In this document: positions 25,701-37,700 of the stretch, piece by piece
How the letters are laid out: each line of letters begins with the position of its first letter
How positions within the stretch are numbered: the stretch's first letter is position 1
From: Gordionus sp. m RMFG-2023
Lineage: Eukaryota > Nematomorpha > Gordioida > Chordodea > Parachordodidae
Direction: 5' to 3'
Assembly: GCF_954871325.1 (NCBI RefSeq)
Contig: NC_088775.1
Location: forward strand, 23,475,561-23,539,560
DNA: 64,000 bases
Translations under genes and position numbers: made by a program
Notes under the pieces: model-generated
What the model was told of the DNA's origin: nothing
Database searches by the model: none
What the model saw: only the letters and a program-made list of their open reading frames with translations

Positions 25701-28700
25701 AATCTAAGTTTTTTAACCATTATAGGACACATTATCATTAAGAATTTTAATTAAAAACATTTGTTTTGGCCACAAAGGCAATGGATGAAAAAAACGTCAA
25801 AATTATAAGTGTAGTCAATTCAATTTTAGGAGAATATACAGAAGTAGAAAATTACTTAAATAAATATATAGTTGTGAATGATAACGGAGCAAATCTTATA
25901 AGTGCATTCAGAGATGACGAAATGCTAGCATGTATATGCCATATACTAAATAATATTATGCATTATATTTTTGACAATTGTTTAACTGAAATAGCCTTAA
26001 ATATAAATGGTGTAAAAAAATATTACAATATTTCGAACAATCTACAGCTAATAGCAAACTGCCACACCCTTAAACAAGATGTAATAGCGAGAATAACGAG
26101 ATGAAACTCTGTATATATCATGATACAGAGTTTCTTAAAATCATATTCTGAAATACAGGTGTACTTGTTTAGCAAGCAAGAATTAAATAGATTAGCCACA
26201 ATTGATATCAGCATCATATGCGAGTTAGATAAAAAAATTTCAATATTTATAAGAATGCTCGGATAATCTGAGAGCAGATTCCCGTCCCACAATAAATGAA
26301 ATTTGTCTATGGAAACAAAAATTAATAAAATTTTGTTAACCTTCTGAACGTGATACAATAATAAACAAAACCTTAAAATACAGAACAAGATTTCTTTTAA
26401 AAGATAATTATGCAGCCACTACATAAGGTAGGCTTAATTCTAGATCCGAATTTCAAAAGACTTAAGTTTTTAATGAAAGAAGAAAACGATATATATAAAG
26501 CAATCTTAAAAATGCTAAATGATATAAAATTAGATGATATGCATAAGTCAATGCCAACTATTATTTATAACTTTCCTAACTTATCCTAAACTCATAAAAA
26601 ACCGTATATTCTAAATGATCAATACCAACTATCACTTTCCTAATTCATCCTACACTCATAAAAGACCGTATATTCTAAATAAAAAATTTAGAGAATTTCT
26701 GGATGATTCTGATGAAGCATCAACTTCACCGATGGAAGCTGTGAGGATGAACTTAAAAGATTCATATAAGATAAATAACAAGACAATATTTTGAAGTTTT
26801 GGAAGCAGGAATATTCATTTCCTTTTTTGAGAAAATTAGCCAGTAATTTTGTCAACCCCGACAAGTTCGGCTTCAAGTGAAAGGTTATTTTCTGTAAACA
26901 ATCTCTTATTTGAGGAAAGGCGTACACAATTGAAATAAAAAAAAGATGGACATTCTTCTTTTTCTAAATAAATTTCGATTTATAGATTGTATTTATTTTT
27001 TGTTATTAATATGGATTATGAAATTAGAGAAGAAATAGAATGAATTCAGAAAAGTGTAAAATTATAGATAGTTTTGAAAAATTTAAAAACACCGTGAATT
27101 TTCGGGCGTGAATCAAAATATTGCTTGTCGTGAGCGGGCGGGTTGGGTCGAAAATTTTTTAGTGATAAGTGTGAATGGGCGTGATATTTTTTATTGCCAC
27201 CGTGAGCGGGCGGGCCGTGAATGAAAAATTAGGCCCGCGCCCACCTCTAGTAGCTATAACAAATATCGGCCATTACTTTTATTTGTTACCAATATCATGG
27301 ACGATAAAAAATTATATTCGGCCTTCTAAATATAAAATGAATCAATGACTTTTCAACCCAATTTTGAACTAAAAAAATGGGTAGTGATATATGACGTTTG
27401 ACCACTTTCTAAACAGCGACCAAAATTTATTAAAATGCAATAAGACCTATATATTTTTTAATATTGACGGAATCACGTGGTCGAGTCCGATCTACTATAT
27501 CACCCCCCTAAAGACAGAAACACGAAGTTTGTTTAAGAAAAAAACATGACCCTTCCTGAATTCGACCCAAAATCATCCAATTGTGATACACATACTGAAC
27601 CGATTCTCAAAATATTCAAATTTTTTGTATATAAGGATAAAATTAAAACATTATCTAATATTTCAATAAAACACTTTTAAAAATCACTTTTAACCAGGGT
27701 TGTGCATTTGACTGGTCAAATACGTTTCGGTCAATTGACCGATATTTGACCGGTCAAATATGGTCAAATCAAATATATGTTTTTTTAAGTTAATATTAAC
27801 TTTATTTTGAATATAATAGTAAAATGAATCTATATTATTAATTTTTTAAATTCATTGTCATTAAATAACAAACGTTTAGCTATCCGTAGCAGATTATTGT
27901 CCTGATTCATATTCAATATTATTATTTTCTTTAATATTTTTTAATCAATTTTCCCGATGTCTTAGATCTCAATCAATTTCTATTTTCATAAGAATATTAA
28001 CCCAAATCGACCTATTTCTTTCTAAAGAAGTAGAACTAGAAAATTTTAATCTCTTAATGGGTATGGTGGGCAAAGTTTAATCTATTAACTTGAGGTCGGA
28101 ATTGATTGTTTTTGGGAATTACTACTTTCCTAATTCGCTATATTAAACATGCTGTTTTTGCTTCTGAAATTAATTATATCACTTAAAATAATTTGGTCAT
28201 CACACTATCTTGTAAAATAGTTAGTGTTGTTAAAACGCCGCGAGTCGCGACCCCGACCCAAAGCTCGGGTCGTTTTATTCGACTCCGACTTAATGTTTGG
28301 GTCGTTTTTTTCGACTTCGAACCGAGTTCAAGCCGAAAAAAACGACTTCGACCCAAAATATGGGTCGTTTTTTACGACTCCGACTCAAAATTTGGGTTGT
28401 ATTTTTCGACTCAAACTTGAAATTTGGGTCGTATTTTTCGACTCAAACTTAAAGTTTGGGTCGTATTTTTCGACTCAAACTTAAAGTTTGGGTCGTATTT
28501 TTCGACTCAAACTTGAAGTTAGGGTCGTATTTTTCGACTCAAACTTGAAGTTAGGGTCGTATTTTTCAACTCCAACTTGAAGTTTGGGTCGTATTTTTCG
28601 ACTCCAACTTGAAGTTTAGATCGTATTTTTCGACTCCAACTCAAAGTTTGGGTCGTTTTTTTGACTCAGACTCAAACATCGGGTCGTTTTATTCAATCCG

Positions 28701-31700
28701 ACCCAAAATATGGATCGTTTTTTTTAAATACGCCTTAAAGTTAGGGTTGCTTTTTTTCACCTAACCAAATATCTAGATCATTTTTTTCGACCAAAAGTCA
28801 AATAACATTTAGTAGATATTAATATTATAGGCGGGAAAGTTTCTTAAAGCTTCTTTAAATTATAACGCTCTGGATTAACTATTCCATCATAGTTATTTTT
28901 TAAAATTTTTAAGTAAAGATGTACCATAGATAGGTGACAATTGTCATAATCGCTATTTTTGAACTTTTTCAAATTTTTTTAAAGGAAATAGCTAAGAATA
29001 TATATTCTAAACATGTTAAATTTAAAATTCAGTGAGGATGTATCATAGATAGGTGACAATTGTCATAATCGTTATTTTTGAACTTTTTTCAATTTTTTTA
29101 AAGGAAATAGCTAAAAATATATATTCTAAACATGTTAAATTAAAAATTCAGTGAGGATGTATCATAGATAGGTGACAATTGTCATAATCGCTATTTTTGA
29201 ACTTTTTTCAATTTTTTTAAAGGAAATAGCTAAAAATATATATTCTAAACATGTTAAATTAAAAATTCAGTGAGGATGTATCATAGATAGGTGACAATTG
29301 TCATATTCGTTATTTTTCAACCTTTTTTAATTTTTTTAAAGGAAATAGCTAAAAATATATATTCTAAACATGTTAAATTAAAAATTCAGTGAGGATGTAT
29401 CATAGATAGGTGACAATTGTCATAATCTTTATTTTTGAACTTTTTTCAATTTTTTTAAAGGAAATAGCTAAAAATATATATTCTAAACATGTTAAATTTA
29501 AAATTCAGTGAGGATGTATCATAGATTTGTGACAATTGTCATAATCGCTATTTTTGAACTTTTTTCAATTTTTTTAAAGGAAATAGCTAAAAATATATAT
29601 TCTAAACATGTTAAATTAAAAATTCAGTGAGGATGTATCATAGATAGGTGACAATTGTCATATTCGTTATTTTTCAACCTTTTTTAATTTTTTTAAAGGA
29701 AATAGCTAAAAATATATATTCTAAACATGTTAAATTAAAAATTCAGTGAGGATGTATCATAGATAGGTGACAATGGTCACAATCTTTATTTTTGAACTTT
29801 TTTCAATTTTTTTAAAGGAAATAGCTAAAAATATATATTCTAAACATGTTAAATTTAAAATTCAGTGAGGATGTATCATAGATTTGTGACAATTGTCATA
29901 ATCGCTATTTTTGAACTTTTTCAAATTTTTTTAAAGGAAATAGCTAAAAATATATTCTAAACATGTTAAATTTAAAATTCAGTGAGGATGTATCATAGAT
30001 ACGTGACAATTGTCATAATCGTTATTTTTGAACTTTTTTAAATTTTTTTAAAGGAAATTGCTAAAAATATATATTCTAAACATGTTAAATTTAAAATTCA
30101 GTGAGGATGTATCATAGATAGGTGACAATTGTCATAATTGTTATTTTTGAATTTTTTTAAATTTTTTTAAAGGAAATAGCTAAGAATATATATTCTAAAC
30201 ATGTTAAATTTAAAATTCAGTGAGGATGTATCATAGATAGGTGACAATTGTCATAATCGTTATTTTTGAACTTTTTTCAATTTTTTTAAAGGAAATAGCT
30301 AAAAATATATATTCTAAACATGTTAAATTAAAAATTCAGTGAGGATGTATCATAGATAGGTGACAATTGTCATAATCGCTATTTTTGAACTTTTTTCAAT
30401 TTTTTTAAAGGAAATAGCTAAAAATATATATTCTAAACATGTTAAATTAAAAATTCAGTGAGGATGTATCATAGATAGGTGACAATTGTCATATTCGTTA
30501 TTTTTCAACCTTTTTTAATTTTTTTAAAGGAAATAGCTAAAAATATATATTCTAAACATGTTAAATTAAAAATTCAGTGAGGATGTATCATAGATAGGTG
30601 ACAATTGTCATAATCTTTATTTTTGAACTTTTTTCAATTTTTTTAAAGGAAATAGCTAAAAATATATATTCTAAACATGTTAAATTTAAAATTCAGTGAG
30701 GATGTATCATAGATTTGTGACAATTGTCATAATCGCTATTTTTGAACTTTTTTCAATTTTTTTAAAGGAAATAGCTAAAAATATATATTCTAAACATGTT
30801 AAATTAAAAATTCAGTTAGGATGTATCATAGATAGGTGACAATTGTCATATTCGTTATTTTTCAACCTTTTTTAATTTTTTTAAAGGAAATAGCTAAAAA
30901 TATATATTCTAAACATGTTAAATTAAAAATTCAGTGAGGATGTATCATAGATAGGTGACAATGGTCACAATCTTTATTTTTGAACTTTTTTCAATTTTTT
31001 TAAAGGAAATAGCTAAAAATATATATTCTAAACATGTTAAATTTAAAATTCAGTGAGGATGTATCATAGATTTGTGACAATTGTCATAATCGCTATTTTT
31101 GAACTTTTTCAAATTTTTTTAAAGGAAATAGCTAAAAATATATATTCTAAACATGTTAAATTTAAAATTCAGTGAGGATGTATCATAGATAGGTGACAAT
31201 TGTCATAATCGTTATTTTTGAACTTTTTTAAATTTTTTTAAAGGAAATTGCTAAAAATATATATTCTAAACATGTTAAATTTAAAATTCAGTGAGGATGT
31301 ATCATAGATAGGTGACAATTGTCATAATTGTTATTTTTGAATTTTTTTAAATTTTTTTAAAGGAAATAGCTAAAAATATATATTCTAAACATGTTAAATT
31401 TAAAATTCAGTGAGGATGTATCATAGATAGGTGACAATTGTCATAATCGCTATTTTTGAACTTTTTCAAATTTTTTTAAAGGAAATAGCTAAAAATATAT
31501 ATTCTAAACATGTTAAATTAAAAATTCAGTGAGGATGTATCATAGATAGGTGACAATTGTCATATTCATTATTTTTGAACCTTTTTTAATTTTTTTAAAG
31601 GAAATAGCTAAAAATATATATTCATGTTAAATTAAAAATTCAGTGAGGATGTATCATAGATAGGTGACAATTGTCATAATCTTTATTTTTGAACTTTTTT

Positions 31701-34700
31701 CAATTTTTTTAAAGGAAATAGCTAAAAATATATATTCTAAACATGTTAAATTAAAAATTCAGTGAGGATGTATCATAGATAGGTGACAATTGTCATAATC
31801 GCTATTTTTGAACTTTTTTCAATTTTTTTAAAGCAAATAGCTAAAAAAATATATCCTAAACATGTTAAATTAAAATATCAGTGAGAATGTATCATAAATA
31901 AGGGACAAAAAATGGTTATTATATATACGAGTAGTTAGGTACATAATAATTTTTAAGTGATAAAATGAGATGCTAATATATTTCTTGTAATTTTAATTTA
32001 TAATAAAATTCTTAAATATGTTATTGTCATAGACTGGGTTAGAAAATCAACTATCACATAAACTCCTATGTTTTATTCATATTATATTTTTAAGTTTGAG
32101 GATATTAAAATATTTCCTCTTTGAAGTTACTAAGGAAATTACATATTATTGTACAGAGAATTAACTTTGTATATATTATATGCACCCATATCTTTTATAT
32201 CAATCTCTATCGATGACATTTTAAATTATATTGGAAACTAGATTGTGTAGATTTCTAAATATTAATTTAAAATAAGATGCTAGAATTAATTATAGATATA
32301 TCTTAATAATTTGTATATGCATTTATTATTTAAAATCTCTCGTTTTAACCCTATATAGCAAGAAAAATAGGACAACTTTTATTAATAAAATTTATGTTAC
32401 TCTTTAAAATTAAATTATAATTTTAAAAACAAAAAATGAATTAAAAAAAAAATTAAAATTTAATTTGGCTACCCTCAAAAATAATAAAAAAAATTTGGAA
32501 AGTTAAAAAAAATGATTATTAATCATATCCCTATCCCTAACAATGAAGAAAAGAAAAAATCTCAACAAATTTGCCGTCTAGCTGGCACCACGCCAAGTAA
32601 AATAAAATATCTTTTTTAATTTTAGAATTTAAATAGTCACTTCACTTCCATATGGAATTTTTAAACTAATAAAACAATAAATTTTTTTTATAAGTATTTG
32701 CGATTCCGGATGCATTTTTTTAATAAAAATATGAATTTTTTTAAATATAATTTAGTAATTTAGGCGAGCCATATTTTTCAAAAATGTAGTGTTAAGTCGA
32801 GTTTTTTTAAGTCGTACTGTAATTCTGAGCGTTTTCCGTAACTTTGCATGTTGGCTAAAGATTTTTTGTCGCAGCAAAGTACATCCGTTGAGAGCGAGCG
32901 TGTCTTCTCAAGAGGGGTGGACACCGTAACAAAGAAAAGAAATCGCATGGCCTGTGAAACACTTAAACAGTGTTTATGTTTAAATTCATGGGATATCAAT
33001 ATCATGAATAATAAATTTTATATATAATTTTATATATCTATATATATTGTTAAATTAAATTTTTTGTACATTAATAAATATATATAATTTAAATAAAAAT
33101 ATTTAAACTATAAATGTATCAAATATTTAAGATGTTTTGAGCTTAGTATTCTTGTTTCAGGCTGTTGTTTTTTATGAATACTGGAGAATATTAGTGTTTT
33201 AATATTATTTGACTTTAAATTGATAACTAAAATAGTTTTTGATATTAAGATATAGAATTTTGAACACTTGAGAAAAATTACTAATTAAAATTGATACTGG
33301 GATTAACTTTGGACCATGTTATAAAGCGCTTACTTTTTTTCAGGCGTTAATTATTCACTATTTTATTAAGAAGAATATTATGAGAGCAATTTTTCTCATA
33401 GATTATATAAAGGTATAGATATCTATTATCAATTTCAGGATTAGTCAATATTTTTCTTGCTAAATAGGCTTAAAACGAGAGATAAATAATAAATGCATAT
33501 ACAAATTATTAAGATATATCTATAATTAATTCTAGCATCTTAATCTTTTAAATTAATATTTAGAAATCTACACAATCTAGTTTCCAATATAATTTAAAAT
33601 GTCATCGATAGAGATTGATAAAAAAGATATGGGTGCAGATAATATATACAAAGTTATTTCTCTGTACAATGATATGTAATTTCCTTCATGAGATATCGCA
33701 TAAAATTTATTCTCGAAAAAAAAAACAAGTATAAATATCATTGTAAGATGTACCAAGTAAATTTTATCCTAACTAGTAACTTCAAAGAGGAAATATTTTT
33801 ATATCCTCAAACTTAAAAATATAATATGAATAAAACATAGATGAGTTTATGTGATAGTTGATTTTCTAAACCAGTCTATGACAATAACATATTTAAGAAT
33901 TTTATTATAAATTAAAATTACAAGAAATATATTAGCATCTCATTTTATCACTTAAAGATTATTATGTACCTAACTACTCGTATATATAATAACCATTTTT
34001 TGTCCCTTATCTGTGATACATCCTCACTGATATTTTAATTTAACATGTTTAGGATATATTTTTTTAGCTATTTCCTTTAAAAAAATTTGAAAAAGTTCAA
34101 AAATAGCGATTATGATAATTGTCACCTATCTATGATACATCCTCACTGAATTTTTAATTTAACATGTTTAGAATATATATTTTTAGCTATTTCCTTTAAA
34201 AAAATTTAAAAAAGTTCAAAAATAAAGATTATGACAATTGTCACCTATCTATGATACATCCTCACTGAATTTTTAATTTAACATGTTTAGAATATATATT
34301 TTTAGCTATTTCCTTTAAAAAAATTAAAAAAGGTTCAAAAATAACGAATATGACAATTGTCACCTATCTATGATACATCCTCACTGAATTTTTAATTTAA
34401 CATGTTTAGAATATATATTTTTAGCTATTTCCTTTAGAAAAATTTGAAAAAGTTCAAAAATAGCGATTATGCCAATTGTCACCTATCTATGATACATCCT
34501 CACTGAATTTTAAATTTAACATGTTTAGAATATATATTTTTAGCTATTTCCTTTAAATAATGTGAAAAAAGTTCAAAAATAACGATTATGACAATTGTCA
34601 CCTATCTATGATACATCCTCACTGAATTTTTAATTTAACATGTTTAGAATATATATTTTTAGCTATTTCCTTTAAAAAAATTGAAAAAAGTTCAAAAATA

Positions 34701-37700
34701 AAGATTATGACAATTGTCACCTATCTATGATACATCCTCACTGAATTTTAAATTTAACATGTTTAGAATATATATTTTTAGCTATTTACTTTAAAAAAAT
34801 TTGAAAAAGTTCAAAAATAGCGATTATGACAATTGTCACCTATATATGATATATCCTCACTGAATTTTAAATTTAACATGTTTAGAATATATATTTTTAG
34901 CTATTTCCTTTCAAAAAATTGAAAAAAGTTCAAAAATAACGATTATGACAATTGTCACCTATCTATGATACATCCTCACTGAATTTTTAATTTAACATGT
35001 TCAGAATATATATTTTTAGCAATTTGCTATAAAAAAACTCAAAAAAGTTCAAAAATGTCGATTATGACAATTGTCACTTATCTATGGTACATCTTCACTG
35101 AAATTTTGATTTAACATGTCTACAATATATATTTTTATCTATTTCATTTAAAAAAGTTCAAAATAACCATCATGACAAATGGCTCTTTTCTATGGTACAT
35201 CTTTACTTAAAAATTTTAAAAAATAACTATGATGGAATAGTTAAATCAGAGCGTTATAATTTAAAGAAGCTTTAAGAAACTTTCCCGCCTATAATATTAA
35301 TATCTACTAAATGTTATTTGACTTTTGGTCGAAAAAAATGATCTAGATATTTGGTTAGGTGAAAAAAAGCAACCCTAACTTTAAGGCGTCTTTAAAAAAA
35401 CGATCCATATTTTGGGTCGGATTGAATAAAACGACCCGATGTTTGAGTCTGAGTCAGAAAAACGACCCAAACTTTGAGTTGGAGTCGAAAAATACGATCT
35501 AAACTTCAAGTTGGAGTCAAAAAATACGACCCAAACTTCAAGTTTGAGTCGAAAAATACGACCCAAACTTCAAGTTTGAGTCGAAAAATACGACCCTAAC
35601 TTCAAGTTTGAGTCGAAAAATACGACCCAAATTTCAAGTTTGAGTCGAAAAATACAACCCAAATTTTGAGTCGGAGTCGTAAAAAACGACCCATATTTTG
35701 GGTCAAGGTCGTTTTTTTCGGCTTGGACTTGGGTCGGAGTCGAAAAAAACGACCCATATTTTGGGTCGAAGTCGTTTTTTTCGGCTTGAACTCGGGTCGA
35801 AGTCGTAAAAAACGACCAAAACTTTGAGTTGGAGTCGAAAAAAACGACCCAAAATTTGGGTGAGCTATGTTCGAGCCGACTCGGCTAAGCCGATTAACAA
35901 CACTAAAAATAGTTAATTCTTGAATTATATTAAATACTCATTAAATTCACTACTAGTGAGATTCTTCACTTGATATTGTGGACCCAAAAAATAAGCAAAC
36001 ATTGTGATCACATGTATTTATATCGTTTTTCCCTTTTTTAAACATATTTTTAATTATTTTCCTTTAAATTTTTTTTAGAGTATTTGACCAGGTCAAATAC
36101 TCCTCCCATCAATTGCCTGAATTTGACTGGTCAATTGACCGAATTGCCAACCCTGCTCTTAACGCTATGCATCATTGATAAAAAAATCGTCTTTCTTTGC
36201 AAAATACATTAAAATCTATCATAAAAATTTAGTTTTCTAAGGCTTAAAAGTTGCCACTGTCATCGTGCTTATCTTTGCTGAAACTTGCAAAGGAATTAGA
36301 GCCTACTTATTTCCATTTAATATATTTTTTAAATTCTTAGAACTTTCTTTTAAGAATCACATTGAAGAGATAAACTGCTTATTTTTCCATGAATAATACA
36401 CCAGCCTTTAGAAATAACTGATTATCCAGAATGGATAAAGGCTAATTGCTACAATATTAAATATTGGATTGGCACCGATATTTAGCGTTTCCAAAAAATA
36501 GATGATCAGACCGATATTTTTTAAAAAACCAACCGGGGTAATTCCATACCAAATCGATAACTTTTCGGCCCGACCTTTTTAATTTCGATAAAATTTTGTA
36601 TGCTGAGAGAATATCATTTGAAAGCATCGAATCCAAAATTTTAGCTTCCTAGTACTCATAGTTCCAGAGATATCAATGGTCAAAAGTGCCAAAAATGAAT
36701 ACGATTTTTTGAAACTGAGATAAGTTAAAAAATAATGATTTTAAAAATATAAGTTATATGTCATTTTGTAACTCTATTAAAGGCCTTTTATTAAATATTA
36801 AGGATTTCTTTGAAATAACATTGTTACGGTTTTTATTTACCTTATAAATTTTAAAAATAAAAATTCCAGGTGTTTCGCTTTCCATATTTTTTTGAATTTA
36901 ATATTTTCTTATTCTCTAACCTTATATCTATTCATAAAAAAAATTTAAACTTGGGACAGCCATGGGTTTTTTAGTTATTACAATTTAAAAAATAAAAAAA
37001 TAAATATTTTTTTCAAAAATAGATGGCGCTCCTTTATAAAATAACGTGTTTTGTTATAATTATTATTTTTTAAAACTTTTTTTCATTTTTAAACATAAAT
37101 AATAAGATTTTCCAGCATTAATATCATGAAATGAGATTATTTAGCTGCGGTTATAATCATTTTTTTTTGTAAAAAATTTTAATTAAATTATTTTATAAAT
37201 TTTTAAGATATATAGGATAAATTAAAATTCATGAAAGATATTACCTATTTTCGGTTTTTCATTAAATTTAGTTTTTTTGACGCCATGAAAATTTCGTTTT
37301 GCGATAAATTATATGTACGCCCAGTAGCCGTTGATGGGCTAACTATTGTTAAAATATTATTTTTTGGTATGAAAAGGATATTTTGTGCAGCTGGATAAAC
37401 AAAAGAATTTGCTGGTCCTTTAGGGTGAAGAAAATTATTTTTAACTTCATCTCGAATTACATTCACATCTTGTACAAATCCTAACCACCAATCGTTTTCA
37501 TATGCACATGTTACATATCCTCTAATCTCATCGAATATCAGATCCTCAATCAAATATATATTGACATTCGTTGCAGTCACCAAAATAACAGGTGGGTAAC
37601 GGGGGATTGCAAATCATTCTGCCTATAACATCTCTATAAGTTGTTAATGTATCCTCAACATTTTTAGTCAATGTTGCTAATTCACAGCTTAAAATCATAA

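Larger units (their letters stand above)
28222..35905. mobile_element. 7.7-kb foldback-like hAT element
   Basis: Ends TAGTGTTGTTAA and TTAACAACACTA, with AAAATAGT duplicated exactly at 28214-28221 and 35906-35913. Left arm ~28222-32362 and right arm ~33460-35905 are inverted copies of each other. From outside in they hold a 32-bp GGGTCG...CGACTC array, a ~110-bp unique piece, a 119-bp satellite array (about 25 units left, about 10 right) and ~450 bp of further unique arm. The ~1.1-kb loop holds a hAT dimerisation-domain remnant. The two arms differ mostly in satellite copy number. The whole is nested in the element at 27695-36155. Confidence 0.9.
27695..36155. mobile_element. Outer hAT element carrying the giant foldback element
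   Basis: Left end CAGGGTTGTGC, right end GCCAACCCTG. Flanks CTTTTAAC (27687-27694) and CTCTTAAC (36156-36163) match 7/8. Subterminal repeats contain the palindromic word TTGACCGGTCAA and variants (27709-27765; 36085-36140). Without the inner element at 28222-35905 only ~0.8 kb remains, with no transposase, so it was a small non-autonomous copy. Confidence 0.78.

Noticed and set aside
28193-28484. Two overlapping open frames (75 and 86 codons) rich in GVVFFDS-like repeats
   Set aside because: They are translations of the 32-bp tandem repeat of the foldback element; the mirror frame at 35381-35566 arises the same way.
28910-31915. CRISPR-like array
   Set aside because: Units are contiguous 119-bp repeats with no unique spacers, in eukaryotic intron DNA.
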